Notes: generated by a model from the sequence alone, not told the origin. DNA of 64,000 nt from Georgfuchsia toluolica (GCF_907163265.1 NZ_CAJQUM010000001.1:1302001-1366000), one strand, 5' to 3'; counted from the stretch's first letter, positions 46,200 to 55,234 are shown. A program made the numbers and translations.

Positions 46200-46497
46200 C
46201 TTGCCGATCCTCCTAGAGACACCAAATATCTTATCTTCCTATTCAGGATCAATGTGACTTCCCGTCCAAGTAACACGGGGGGCTACGGATACATTGAACA
46301 AATCTTTCCGCATAAAGGTAAGAGCCTACTATGACAACATGGTTATAGCAAGTTGTTGTGCCGCCCGCGCGCCCGCGCGCAAGCCCGGACGCACGGACGG
46401 CACAACAATGCCATAAAATAATTTCCGTAAGTTGCTTGCACTTTGCTGGAAAGTTATGTAACCTATCCATACTTCGCATAACTGATGGGTGAATTAC
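46200..46497. other. intergenic region with a long GC-rich hairpin
   Basis: About 300 bases between the divergent GGDEF/EAL and ribbon-helix-helix genes. It contains the hairpin at 46353-46408, upstream of the Rep gene, and no coding signal. Confidence 0.45.
46353..46408. repeat. long inverted repeat, possible replication origin hairpin
   Basis: TTGTTGTGCCG at 46353-46363 pairs with CGGCACAACAA at 46398-46408. The pairing goes on inward as CCG/GCG/CCG blocks separated by C-A on the plus strand, which are G-T wobbles on the minus strand, giving a stem of about 23 bases. It lies 90 bases before the first gene of the Rep operon. A role as origin is inferred from position. Confidence 0.5.
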
Positions 46498-46920
46498 ATG
46501 AAAACTGAGCACCTCCACGACATATGGGCAGGCCCAGACAACACGCGGCTGACGACCAAGCAGTTCTCTTTTCGCTTTCCTGTGCATATCGCGGCCAAAA
46601 TCGCGGCCTTGTGCGATATGTACCCCCAGAAAAACCGCACCCAGATCGTCGCTGATCTACTCACTTCCGCTCTAGATGATCTTGAGCAATCGCTACCAGA
46701 AGCCCCAGGCGATCAAGTTGAACCCGAATGGAATGACCGTATTGCGGAACAAATTGATGAACCAGGGGAAACGTTGTTTTACCTTGGTGGTGCTAGGGGC
46801 CGCTTCAGAGGACTATCCAACAAGCATTATCGCGAACTTGAAGCCGAACTCGGCAATGCTGAACCGGAATTGTTGTTTGACAATGTAGTCGGCACCAAAG
46901 AGCAATTCAGTAAGAAGTAA
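46498..46920 (+). CDS. ribbon-helix-helix-like protein of the integrated element
   Basis: 140 residues from the ATG at 46498; a GTG at 46489 is possible. Residues 20-65 ('KQFSFRFPVHIAAKIAALCD', 'KNRTQIVADLLTSALDDLEQ') look like a beta-strand followed by two helices, a ribbon-helix-helix DNA-binding fold. The acidic C-terminal part ends in 'YLGGARGRFRGLSNKHYREL'. It may regulate the Rep gene, whose ATG follows two bases after its stop. Such pairs are common in small integrative elements. Confidence 0.6.
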   Translation: MKTEHLHDIWAGPDNTRLTTKQFSFRFPVHIAAKIAALCDMYPQKNRTQIVADLLTSALDDLEQSLPEAPGDQVEPEWNDRIAEQIDEPGETLFYLGGARGRFRGLSNKHYRELEAELGNAEPELLFDNVVGTKEQFSKK

Positions 46921-46922
46921 CC

Positions 46923-47996
46923 ATGTTTTTTGCTCATCTTCTCTCCGGCTTCGACACCATCGAGTGCGCCTATTGGCTGGCTTCGAATGGCTTGGGTGGT
47001 TTGGATTTCGAGCAGTTGGCCCTGGAGAAGTCGCTCATCTCCACTAGTAAAAGCCGTCACCCAAAAGTCATCACACTCGGCAGCGAACAATTCCTCCTTG
47101 CCTCGCACGGCACCGGCAGCGGATATCCCTTTCTCTTGGAGAACGACGCCTTCAGCATCCAGTGCGGTGAATTCAACAAGCCGAATTTCTATGTTGCGTT
47201 CCGTTCCTTTGCCCTGTGGCATATCGGCGCATCTGCCTTGCATCAGCGTTTCCTGGCCTGGGCCGCATCGGTTGGCCTGATGCCGTATCGCCCGGAGAAG
47301 CTTTCCCGAGTCGACATGACTTTTGACTATCAGATTGACCCGATTGATTTCGATGAAGATTGCTTCGTTTCTCAGGCCAACAAAGATGCACAACACCGGA
47401 AGGATGGCCGGGTGCAGACCTTCCGCTTTGGTGCTGGCGACTTGGTGCTGCGGGTTTATAACAAGTGCGACGAGATTGAAGAGAAAAGCGCCAAGTCATG
47501 GTTCTATGCCCTGTGGGGTGTCGAGAAGAACGTCTGGCGCATCGAATGGCAGACCCGCAAGGAACTCTTGAAACACTTTGGCATTCGCACCTTCCAAGAC
47601 CTGGCAGAACGCCAAGGCGATCTGCTGCGCTATCTGGTCAATGATCACACCGCCCTGCGCATTCGTACCGATGACAGCAACCGCTCGCGCTGGCCGCTGC
47701 ATCCTCTGTGGGTCGATCTCCAGGCCCGCGTCAATGTCATGGAAGGCTTGGGCGTGGTGCGTGAATGTGACCCGCAAAGCTTGCTCGATGAACGTCTGAT
47801 TCGCCTGGGGGTGAGTGTCTACGGCTACATGAAACGGCTGGCAGCGATTCACGGCTTGAAACGGGGCTATAGCGAAGTTGGCCTGGAAGAAACCATCGAG
47901 AGGTTGCGCAAGCTGCTCAACCGGGTGCATGACCCTTTGTCCTGGGATGGGGATGTACAGCGGCGCATGGATGAAATGCGATTAGGGCAATGGTGA
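46923..47996 (+). CDS. replication initiation protein (Rep_trans-like)
   Basis: 357 residues, two bases after the upstream stop. 'YRPEKLSRVDMTFDYQIDPI' and 'VQTFRFGAGDLVLRVYNKCDEIEE' are the conserved blocks of phage/plasmid replication initiation factors of the RstA/Rep_trans kind, including the Y-N-K motif (about residues 180-182) near the expected nicking region. It suggests rolling-circle-type replication of an excised circle. The candidate origin hairpin lies 0.5 kb upstream. It overlaps the next small gene by seven bases. Confidence 0.75.
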   Translation: MFFAHLLSGFDTIECAYWLASNGLGGLDFEQLALEKSLISTSKSRHPKVITLGSEQFLLASHGTGSGYPFLLENDAFSIQCGEFNKPNFYVAFRSFALWHIGASALHQRFLAWAASVGLMPYRPEKLSRVDMTFDYQIDPIDFDEDCFVSQANKDAQHRKDGRVQTFRFGAGDLVLRVYNKCDEIEEKSAKSWFYALWGVEKNVWRIEWQTRKELLKHFGIRTFQDLAERQGDLLRYLVNDHTALRIRTDDSNRSRWPLHPLWVDLQARVNVMEGLGVVRECDPQSLLDERLIRLGVSVYGYMKRLAAIHGLKRGYSEVGLEETIERLRKLLNRVHDPLSWDGDVQRRMDEMRLGQW

Positions 47997-48226
47997 GCAA
48001 TCTGCGCGATGCCATTGTCGAGACCATGAATACCCATTTAAACCGGGTGCTGCGGGCTGCCGAGATCGGCATTCCGGGCAAGGAGCAATACCAGGCGTTT
48101 CGCTCGTTTGCACTGGATGAATTTGGACGACAGGGCTTCCTACCGGAATTGGAATCCCTGCTGAAGCAACAAGGCAAGGAAAGGAATGGGCTGGCCGAGA
48201 CTGCAGGAAAGGGGGTGCCACCATGA
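47990..48226 (+). CDS. hypothetical protein of the integrated element
   Basis: 78 residues, mostly helical ('LRDAIVETMNTHLNRVLRAA'), overlapping the Rep stop by seven bases and ending where the next small frame begins. No family recognised. Position suggests a role with Rep or in copy control. Confidence 0.5.
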   Translation: MVSNLRDAIVETMNTHLNRVLRAAEIGIPGKEQYQAFRSFALDEFGRQGFLPELESLLKQQGKERNGLAETAGKGVPP

Positions 48227-48373
48227 GTGAACGACGAACGACAAATTCTAGCCATCGGCTTCGAGGGCTTTGAACTGCAAAATCCGACACCGGGAGAACT
48301 GAATTTGATTAGCTCTATGCTGCCGGGACTGATGTTGTTGTTGCAGCAGATTGACGATAGTGATGAAGATTGA
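48227..48373 (+). CDS. tiny acidic protein of the integrated element (48 residues)
   Basis: A GTG start immediately after the preceding TGA, with AGGAAAGGGGG upstream. The translation MNDERQILAIGFEGFELQNP, then TPGELNLISSMLPGLMLLLQ and QIDDSDED, looks protein-like: hydrophobic helix plus acidic tail. No family recognised. It continues the tight run of small genes. Confidence 0.45.
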   Translation: MNDERQILAIGFEGFELQNPTPGELNLISSMLPGLMLLLQQIDDSDED

Positions 48374-48474
48374 TTAGGAAGGGTTATCCACGGCTGGCCG
48401 ACAGCGCGCCACTAACGCTGGCGGTCGGCCGGCGGTGGGTAACCCGATTTCGAAGACAGCAATAAGGTGAAACC

Positions 48475-50106
48475 ATGGCAGTAGCACTTTACGCAAGGGT
48501 CTCAACCACGCGCCAAGCGGATAACGACCTTTCTATTCCTGACCAACTGCGACAATTGAACGACTGGTGCAAGGCCAATGGTCATTTGGTCGTGCATGAG
48601 TATGTCGAACCTGGGGCTTCCGCCACGGACGACAAGCGCCCGGTATTTCAGCAGATGATTGCCGATGCGATGCTGAAACCGCCCGCCTTCGACGCGATCA
48701 TCATTCACAGTCTGTCGCGCTTTTTTCGGGACGGTATCGAATTCGGCGTCTATGAGCGCAAGCTGATGAAGAACAAGGTCAAGGTTATTTCTATTACTCA
48801 GCCGACCAGTGACGACGCTGGCGGGGAAATGATGCGCCGGATCATCAACCTATTCGATGAGCATCAATCGAAGGAGAATTCCAAGCACACCTCCCGCGCC
48901 ATGAAGGAAAACGCCCGGCAGGGATTCTTCAATGGTTCCCGCCCGCCCTTTGGCTACCAAGCAATAGCTACTGATATATCCGGCAGTCGTGGCCGCAAGA
49001 AGAAGCGGCTGGAAATCAACGAAGCCGAAGCAGGCATCGTGCGCATGGCCTATGACCTCTATCTGCTCGGCCATCAAGGGCGCATGATGGGCTGCAAGGA
49101 AATTGCCAAGCATCTGACCGACAAGGGGCTGCTGATGCGCGGCAAACCCTGGGGCATTCAGAAGATTCACAAGCTGCTGTCGGATTCGCTCTATATGGGC
49201 GATTACTACTTTAACGTCATCGACTCCAGGACGGCCAAAAAGCGCCCGCCTACCGATTGGGTGAAAACCTCTATACCAGCCATCATTGATGCCGCCACCT
49301 TCGAGCAGGTACGCGCCAAGCGGGAATCCCGCGCCCCGGACAAGGCATCACCGCGCATTCTCTCCTCCACTACCCTGCTGACCGGCCTGCTCAAGTGTGG
49401 TGTCTGCGGCGGTAGTTTGACTCTCGCCACTGGCAAGGGTGGTCGTTACAAATACTACAAATGCACCAGCCGCCAGAACAAGGGCAATCATGCCTGCGCG
49501 AGTGGCAACCTGCCGATGGAAAAGCTGGATGACCTGGTGCTGTGCCAGTTGGCAGACAAGGTGTTTGCCCCAACTCGGTTGCAAGCCATGATGACGGCGC
49601 TACGCAAGCGCATGAAGACTTCCAAGGACAACCAGCAGGAACGTATCAACCAGCTAAACCGCCAGCTCAAGCAAACCGAGGAACGCCAGCACCGGCTGTT
49701 GGATGCAATTGAAACCGGCACCATTGAACTGGATGAGGTGACACAGCGCCGCGCCCAGCAGTTGAAAGCATCCAGGGAGGCACTATTGATCGAGTTGGCA
49801 GGTACAAGGCGGGAACATTCGCTGCCTGTGGAACATATCAAGGCCAGCCAGATCGACAGCTTTGGGAAGGCGTTACGGCAAAGGCTGCTGTCGGGCGATC
49901 GGGGATTCGCAAAAAGCTATTTGAATCTGCTGGTGGATGAAATCGTGGTGGAAGGCAAGCTCGCCACGGTTCGAGGAAGTTACGCTGCACTTGCAAGGGC
50001 GGCAGCTATGGACGAAAAAAAAGTGGGTCACTCGAAACAAGTGCCCACTTTCATACCTGATTGGCGCGCCCGGAGAGATTCGAACTCCCTACCCCTTGGT
50101 TCGTAG
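48475..50106 (+). CDS. large serine recombinase (integrase) of the element
   Basis: 543 residues. The resolvase domain starts 'MAVALYARVSTTRQADNDLS', with nucleophile Ser10 in the YxRVST motif, and continues 'SLSRFFRDGIEFGVYERKL'. A recombinase domain, a zinc ribbon ('LLKCGVCGGSLTLATGKGG', then 'YYKC') and a coiled coil (about 375-425) follow. It should integrate and excise the element. The last 15 codons lie inside the tRNA-Arg gene on the other strand, so the natural C-terminus was probably changed by integration. GGTG precedes the ATG. Confidence 0.92.
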   Translation: MAVALYARVSTTRQADNDLSIPDQLRQLNDWCKANGHLVVHEYVEPGASATDDKRPVFQQMIADAMLKPPAFDAIIIHSLSRFFRDGIEFGVYERKLMKNKVKVISITQPTSDDAGGEMMRRIINLFDEHQSKENSKHTSRAMKENARQGFFNGSRPPFGYQAIATDISGSRGRKKKRLEINEAEAGIVRMAYDLYLLGHQGRMMGCKEIAKHLTDKGLLMRGKPWGIQKIHKLLSDSLYMGDYYFNVIDSRTAKKRPPTDWVKTSIPAIIDAATFEQVRAKRESRAPDKASPRILSSTTLLTGLLKCGVCGGSLTLATGKGGRYKYYKCTSRQNKGNHACASGNLPMEKLDDLVLCQLADKVFAPTRLQAMMTALRKRMKTSKDNQQERINQLNRQLKQTEERQHRLLDAIETGTIELDEVTQRRAQQLKASREALLIELAGTRREHSLPVEHIKASQIDSFGKALRQRLLSGDRGFAKSYLNLLVDEIVVEGKLATVRGSYAALARAAAMDEKKVGHSKQVPTFIPDWRARRDSNSLPLGS

Positions 50107-50138
50107 CCAAGTACTCTATCCAGATGAGCTACGGGCGC
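50062..50138 (-). tRNA. tRNA-Arg (anticodon ACG), attachment target
   Basis: 77 bases with encoded CCA. Acceptor GCGCCCG/CGGGCGC, D arm GCTCATCTGGATAGAGT, anticodon stem CTTGG/CCAAG around CTACGAA (anticodon ACG), T loop TTCGAAT. The 3' half overlaps the end of the serine recombinase gene on the other strand, as expected when an element uses the tRNA 3' end as its site. The gene itself remains complete. Confidence 0.95.
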
Positions 50139-50253
50139 TTTGAGGAGGCGGAATTATACCGAAAAGCTTGCTGCCGGCAAACGACATTCTGTGTCGACGG
50201 GTAGAATCCGACCCATTTGCTACCCACTGCGAACGCATGTTCACCATTGATTC

Positions 50254-50625
50254 ATGTCGAACCGCCTCATGAGCAACCTGTTGGTTGCCTGTCTGTGCGC
50301 CGAATGGTGCGATACGTGTCGAAAATACCGGCCCGATTTTGTAGCACTGGGTCAGGAGTTTTCCCAGCATCGCTTCGTCTGGATCGATATCGAGGATCAA
50401 GGCGATCTTGTCATTGATATCGAGATCGAGAATTTCCCGACCCTGCTGGTGGCACAGGGGAGCCGGCTTCTGTTTGCGGGCACCATGCTGCCGCATATCG
50501 GTCATTTGCGCCGCCTGTTACAAACACTGGATGAAAGTGCAGTGCCGCAGGTAGGCGAACTTTCGCCTGTTGAACTTGCCGCCTTCCACACGCTGGCAGC
50601 ACAACTTGACAGGGGTAAAGCTTGA
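50254..50625 (+). CDS. thioredoxin-like protein
   Basis: 123 residues with a thioredoxin fold: 'LLVACLCAEWCDTCRKYRPD' has the CxxC pair Cys19/Cys22 (CDTC, not the usual CGPC), and 'IEIENFPTLLV' holds the cis-Pro. No signal peptide, so cytoplasmic. The CDTC pair suggests a reductase with altered potential. The TTG start of the next gene overlaps its stop. Confidence 0.82.
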   Translation: MSNRLMSNLLVACLCAEWCDTCRKYRPDFVALGQEFSQHRFVWIDIEDQGDLVIDIEIENFPTLLVAQGSRLLFAGTMLPHIGHLRRLLQTLDESAVPQVGELSPVELAAFHTLAAQLDRGKA

Positions 50626-50968
50626 AGTACGAATCGCGCAAGACTGCGCCGCTGTCAAGGTGGTTATTCCTGCGGCGACTGGCGCTGCATGCTGCGGTAT
50701 CGTTGCTGATCGCCCTGCTGTCGCTGCTGGCCGGCATGGCCGGCTACATGCACTTCGAGCAGCTCGCCTGGCGCGACGCCTTCCTCAACGCGGCCATGCT
50801 GCTCGGCGGTATGGGGTCGGTGAACGCGCCGGCCACCGATAGGACAAGCTGTTCGCCGACTCCTGCGCCTTGTATGCCGGACTGGTATTCCTGATCGCGG
50901 TCGGCATCATGCTGGCGCCGATTCTGCACCGGCTGCTGCATTTGTTCCATTGGAAGCAGGACAAATAG
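50622..50968 (+). pseudogene. small membrane protein gene with a frameshift
   Basis: The frame from TTG 50622 encodes 'LHAAVSLLIALLSLLAGMAG' and 'MLLGGMGSVNAPATD', then leaves homology near 50840. In the next frame 'KLFADSCALYAGLVFLIAVG' and 'IMLAPILHRLLHLFHWKQDK' continue as the expected second half to the stop at 50968. One base missing near 'GCCACCGATAGG' would restore it. Three transmembrane helices in the restored product. Either a recent mutation or a sequence error; the family is unknown to me. Confidence 0.65.
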
Positions 50969-50971
50969 CGC

Positions 50972-53109
50972 TTACGATCGGCGCCGATAAACAACGTATG
51001 CAGCTGCCGCGCCTCCCAACACCAATGCAATTATCAGGATTGCCGGCCAGATTGCGGGCTGGTTCCATTCCCGCCGCTTCCGCTCGCGCAGCGCCGGATC
51101 GAGGCGCTGATATTTGAGCGTGTTGTTGCCGACCTTGGTCGGCTTGCGATTGAACAGCCAGGCGTGATAGAGCGCATAGTCCTTCGGATGGAAACCCCAT
51201 ATCCAGGGTGCATCATGCCGCAGTTGTTGCGAAATGCGATCGATCACCGCCTGCCGCGCGGGACCGTTGTCCATGGTGCGCATCTGCTCAAAGAGGTGGT
51301 CATATTCGGCGCTGGAATAATTCGCCGCGTTCTCACCCTGCGTCTTTACCTTGCCTTGCGGCCCGTAGAGCAGGAACAGGAAATTTTCCGGATCGGGATA
51401 ATCGGCATTCCAGCCGAAGTAAAACAGCTGCGCGTTGCCCTTGAGCAGCTTTTCCTGGAAGCGGTTGTAGTCGGTGCTGCGCACCACGAGTTGCACATCG
51501 ATCTTGCGGAACTGCTTGGAGAGCCAGTCGATGCGTGATTTGGCGCCGACGCCGGTGAGCGTGGTATCGAGGTTGATCACCAGTGGTTCACCCGTTTTGC
51601 TGTCGCGCCCATCGGGATAGCCTGCTTCCGCCAGCAGCCGTTTGGCCTCGGCAACCGGCTTGCGCCGCGGTTTGCCATCCACCCAGTCGTACATCTCCGT
51701 GTTGATGCCGGCTTCGCCTTCGCGATAGCCGAATATGCCAGGCGGAATCGGGCCCTGTGCTGCGATACCGCGGCCATTGAGAAATATCGAAATGAATTCT
51801 TCCTGATCGATAGCGATCGATATCGCCTGGCGCAATTTCCTGGCGCGTTCCGCGTCTCCCCCACCGTCGGATCCAGCCAATTGAAGCCCATGTACATGGT
51901 CGAGGTTGCCACCGAAGTGCTGAGGCGAATGCCGCGCCGCTGCATGTCCTCGGTCAATGCAGCCTCACCGCCGCTGCCGGTCTGGATCGCCTGGTCGAAG
52001 GAGTCGGAGGCAATGCCGGAGAAATCGTAATAGCCTTGCAGGAATTTGTTCCAGTAGGGAATCTGTTCCTTCTCGCGGGTGAATACGGCCTTGTCGATGA
52101 AGGGCAGCGCCTTGCCGCAATCCGCCAGCAGGCCGGCTTCGCGGTCGCCCTTTTCACCTTCGCAGGGAAACGTCTCGCCGTGGAAATTGGGATTGCGTTG
52201 CAGCACCATGCGCGCATTGGGATCATTCTCGGTCAGCATGTAAGGGCCGGTGCCGACCGGATACCAGTCGAACGTCAGATTCTTCTCCTGCATGCCCGGC
52301 TGGCTGTAAAACCTGTCCGCTTCCCAGGGGATGGGCGCAAAAAATGGCATGGTCAGCCAATAGATGAACTGCGGATACTTGCCCTTGATGCGGATACGGT
52401 AACGATAACGGTCGATGACCTCGGCGCCGGCGAGCGGATGGCGGCGCAGGTCGAGCCACGCGGCGTCCAGCGGCTTTGCCGCAAGCCTCTCGTCCGCCTG
52501 CAAGCGTTTGGCCAGATCACCCAAGCCCACAATGTATTCCGACATCAGACCGAGGATTGGCGAGTGCAGACGCGGATGAGCGAGGCGTTTGATTTCGTAG
52601 ACGTAATCCTCGGCGGTCAGTTCGCGCGTGTCACGCAGCGGAAAATCCGTCAATGTATGAATCTGCGCAAGTTTGGTTGCGGGAACCTGAAGATAGGCAT
52701 GGTTGCCATCGACCTTTTTGGCGAATGCCGGATGCGGCTGGTAACGGATGCCGGGGCGGATCGAGATCACATAATCCGAATAGGCGATGCGCGAAGGTTC
52801 CGCATCCTGCGGCAGCGGCTTGCCGGCAGCATCGACATAGACCGGCCTGGGTACGGCAACCGCCGTTGCCGGCACCACCGTATACGGCCGTTTGAGATAG
52901 TGATATTGCAACGGCGGCTCATACACCTGCGTCGTAAACACCGCCTCATCCTCGCTGTAGGACTGCACCGGATCGAGATGCTTGGGCCGCTCGATGAAAG
53001 CGCTATAGAGAATATTGCCGCCCCGCTCCGCCGCCGGATAGGGATCGTTCCAGGCTGCGCCGCAAGCCGCCAGCAACGGTAGCAGCACTAATGTAAGCAT
53101 TGATCGCAT
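50972..53109 (-). pseudogene. peptide/oligopeptide ABC transporter substrate-binding protein with a frameshift
   Basis: Two overlapping minus-strand frames, 51577-53109 and 50972-51880, are the two halves of one SBP_bac_5 lipoprotein of about 710 residues. The first begins with a lipoprotein signal ('MLTLVLLPLLAACG', lipobox LAAC) and reaches 'MYMGFNWLDPTVG'; the second takes over at 'GGGDAERARKLRQAISIAID'. The switch falls at a run of five Gs (51866-51870 region); one more G restores the frame. The C-terminus has a membrane anchor 'ILIIALVLGGAAAAYVVYRR', unusual for this family. No permease genes are adjacent. Confidence 0.75.
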
Positions 53110-53132
53110 GAGGGCAAGTGTAGCCGATCCGC

Positions 53133-53138
53133 TATAAT
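53133..53138 (+). promoter_or_regulatory. -10 box (TATAAT) of fabI
   Basis: A perfect TATAAT 31 bases before the fabI ATG, between divergent genes. The -35 region 17 bases upstream is not clear. Confidence 0.35.
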
Positions 53139-53168
53139 CCGCCCCTATTGCTCACAGAGGATAGAACA

Positions 53169-53969
53169 ATGGGTTTTCTTGCCGGCAAGCGCATCCTGAT
53201 CACCGGATTGATTTCGAACCGCTCCATTGCCTATGGCATCGCCAAGGCCTGCCATCGCGAAGGCGCACAGCTTGCCTTTACCTACCAGAGCGAACGCTTC
53301 AAGGATCGTCTGGCGAAGTTTGCCGAGGAGTTCGGCAGCAGCCTGGTATTCCCCTGTGATGTCGCCGAGGATGCGCAGATCGAAGCCGTCTTCGCCGAAT
53401 TGGGCAGGCATTGGGACGGCCTTGACGGCCTGGTGCACTCAATCGCCTACGCCCCCAATGAAGCCATCGAAGGCGACTTCCTCGACGGCATTTCGCGCGA
53501 CGCCTTCCGCATCGCCCACGACGTCTCCTCTTACAGTTTTCCTGCGCTGGTCAAGGCTGCCCGTCCGCTGCTGCTCAAGGGAAACAAGGCCTCGGTGCTG
53601 GCGCTGTCCTATCTCGGCGCCGAACGCACCATGCCCAACTACAACACCATGGGACTGGCCAAGGCCAGCCTCGAAGCCGCCACGCGCTATCTGGCTTTTT
53701 GTCTCGGTCCGCAGGGCGTGCGTGCCAATGCGGTGTCGGCCGGCCCGATCAAGACGCTGGCCGCTTCCGGCGTCGGCAACTTCGGCAGGCTGCTCGCCTA
53801 CAACTCTCATAATGCGCCGTTGCGCCGCAATGTGACCATCGAGGAAGTCGGCAATGCCGCCGCCTTCCTGCTCTCCGACCTCGCCAGCGCCATCACCGGC
53901 GAGATCATGTATGTGGATGGCGGGCTGAATACGACGGCGCTGGGCAATCCGGAGCCGATGCCCTCTTGA
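53169..53969 (+). CDS. fabI: enoyl-[acyl-carrier-protein] reductase (NADH)
   Basis: 266 residues from ATG 53169 with GAGGA seven bases upstream. It reduces trans-2-enoyl-ACP in the last step of fatty acid elongation. Motifs: '[20 protein letters not shown]' (NAD binding), '[20 protein letters not shown]', and the catalytic pair Tyr and Lys in '[20 protein letters not shown]'. The end '[12 protein letters not shown]' is typical. Length normal. Confidence 0.96.
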   Translation: MGFLAGKRILITGLISNRSIAYGIAKACHREGAQLAFTYQSERFKDRLAKFAEEFGSSLVFPCDVAEDAQIEAVFAELGRHWDGLDGLVHSIAYAPNEAIEGDFLDGISRDAFRIAHDVSSYSFPALVKAARPLLLKGNKASVLALSYLGAERTMPNYNTMGLAKASLEAATRYLAFCLGPQGVRANAVSAGPIKTLAASGVGNFGRLLAYNSHNAPLRRNVTIEEVGNAAAFLLSDLASAITGEIMYVDGGLNTTALGNPEPMPS

Positions 53970-53975
53970 CGGGTA

Positions 53976-54761
53976 TCAACGCCAGGCCGCGAGAAACTTC
54001 TGCCAGTGCGGCTGCTTCATCTCGCCCAACTGCCGTTTGACGAACGCCACCTCGTCGTCATGCTCGGCGTCGGTCATCACGCCACGCATTAGCTGAAATC
54101 TTAGCCAGACCAGATAGGTATTGACCACGTCGGTCTCGCAATAGTCGCGGATGTCGTCGATGCGGCCGTCGAGCCAGCCCTGCCACACGGCCGAGCCGTC
54201 CATGCCGAGCTTGCCGGGGAAGCCCATCAGCTTGGCGAGTTCGTCCAGCGGCGCGTTGGCGCGCGGCTGATAGAGCGCCAATAAATCCATCAGGTCGGTG
54301 TGGCGCGCGTGGTAGCGGCTGATGTAGTTGTTCCACTTGAAGTCGCGCGCGTCACGGGAATCGCCCTCGCCGGTTTCCCAGTAGCGCGGCGCGGTGACGT
54401 TGTGAATCAGGCCACGATAATGCAATACGGGTAGATCGAAGCCGCCGCCGTTCCATGACACCAGTTGCGGCGTGTATTTCTCGATGCCGCTGAAAAAGCG
54501 CTGGACGATCTCGCCCTCATCGAGCTTGGGTTCGGCCAGCGACCAGACCCTGAAGCCTTCGTCGCTGCGCATGGCGCAGGAAATGACGGCGATGCGTTGC
54601 AGATAGTGCGGCAGAAAGTCGCTGCCGTTCCTGGCACGCTGTTTCTGGAAGGCGAGCTCGGCGACTTCACCCTCCGCGAGATCGGCGGGCAAGTCATGCA
54701 AGGTCCGCAGGCCGGCGATGTCAGGGATGGTTTCGATGTCGAAGACGAGAACTGGGATCAT
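53976..54761 (-). CDS. predicted 3'-5' exonuclease (PolB-exonuclease-like)
   Basis: 261 residues of the DEDD superfamily: 'VLVFDIETIPD' (first Asp/Glu), 'LVSWNGGGFDLPVLHYRGLI' (second Asp), 'RHTDLMDLLALYQPRA' and 'IRDYCETDVVNTYLVWLRF' (last Asp with Tyr). It lacks a polymerase domain, as in the stand-alone PolB-exonuclease-like proteins of proteobacteria. Its role is probably DNA or RNA end trimming. Convergent with fabI, six bases apart. Confidence 0.85.
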   Translation of the reverse strand: MIPVLVFDIETIPDIAGLRTLHDLPADLAEGEVAELAFQKQRARNGSDFLPHYLQRIAVISCAMRSDEGFRVWSLAEPKLDEGEIVQRFFSGIEKYTPQLVSWNGGGFDLPVLHYRGLIHNVTAPRYWETGEGDSRDARDFKWNNYISRYHARHTDLMDLLALYQPRANAPLDELAKLMGFPGKLGMDGSAVWQGWLDGRIDDIRDYCETDVVNTYLVWLRFQLMRGVMTDAEHDDEVAFVKRQLGEMKQPHWQKFLAAWR

Positions 54762-54790
54762 GGCGCTGAGGACGAAAGGCTAAACCCTGG

Positions 54791-54810
54791 ATTCCCGCTT
54801 TCGCGGGAAT
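54791..54810. repeat. ATTCCCGC...GCGGGAAT hairpin
   Basis: An 8-bp perfect stem (ATTCCCGC/GCGGGAAT) with TTTC loop, followed by GACG: a very common dispersed intergenic hairpin. It lies between the ydbL-like gene and the exonuclease gene and could end transcription. Confidence 0.6.
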
Positions 54811-54817
54811 GACGAAC

Positions 54818-55234
54818 TTACTTCTTTTGCTGCCACGCCCCCGTGGCGTTCTGCACCCACCAGCCAGCCGGAGCGCGGTCGATCCAGCGCTGGGCGAAGG
54901 TGGCGCGGATGTCCTTCTCCCATCCCGGGTTACCGTTGACGCGGGCAATCTCGCGATACAGCGCGGCGCGATCCTCGTTCTCTGCCGCGACGAGGCGGTT
55001 CACGGTCTGGCGCTGGGCCAGTGGCACGGCGCCCGCTTCGCGCAGCAAGACGACAGTGCCATCGTTGCCCAGCCCGACAGCGGCGCTGTCGTACCAGGGC
55101 TTGAGCTGGCCGTGGCGCGCAGACATGCTGGCCTTGAGCTGGTTGATGACGGGAGAATCAACGTCCAGATTGCCTTCGGCGAAAACCGCGCTGGCACAGA
55201 ACAACAGCAGGAACAACAGTCTGCGTAACATCAT
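54818..55234 (-). CDS. ydbL: YdbL-like DUF1318 protein
   Basis: 138 residues with an N-terminal signal peptide ('RRLLFLLLFCASAVFAEG'). The body 'VINQLKASMSARHGQLKPWY', 'AENEDRAALYREIARVNG' and 'AQRWIDRAPAGWWVQ' fits DUF1318, E. coli YdbL. Last gene of a ydbH-ynbE-ydbL type operon; its ATG overlaps the ynbE-like stop by four bases. The YdbH system is implicated in phospholipid traffic to the outer membrane. The YdbL role is unknown. Confidence 0.8.
   Translation of the reverse strand: MMLRRLLFLLLFCASAVFAEGNLDVDSPVINQLKASMSARHGQLKPWYDSAAVGLGNDGTVVLLREAGAVPLAQRQTVNRLVAAENEDRAALYREIARVNGNPGWEKDIRATFAQRWIDRAPAGWWVQNATGAWQQKK

Noticed and set aside
46249-46587. 112-codon minus-strand frame upstream of the GGDEF/EAL gene
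   Set aside because: Runs through the GC-rich hairpin and the start of the ribbon-helix-helix gene; no ribosome site or pattern.
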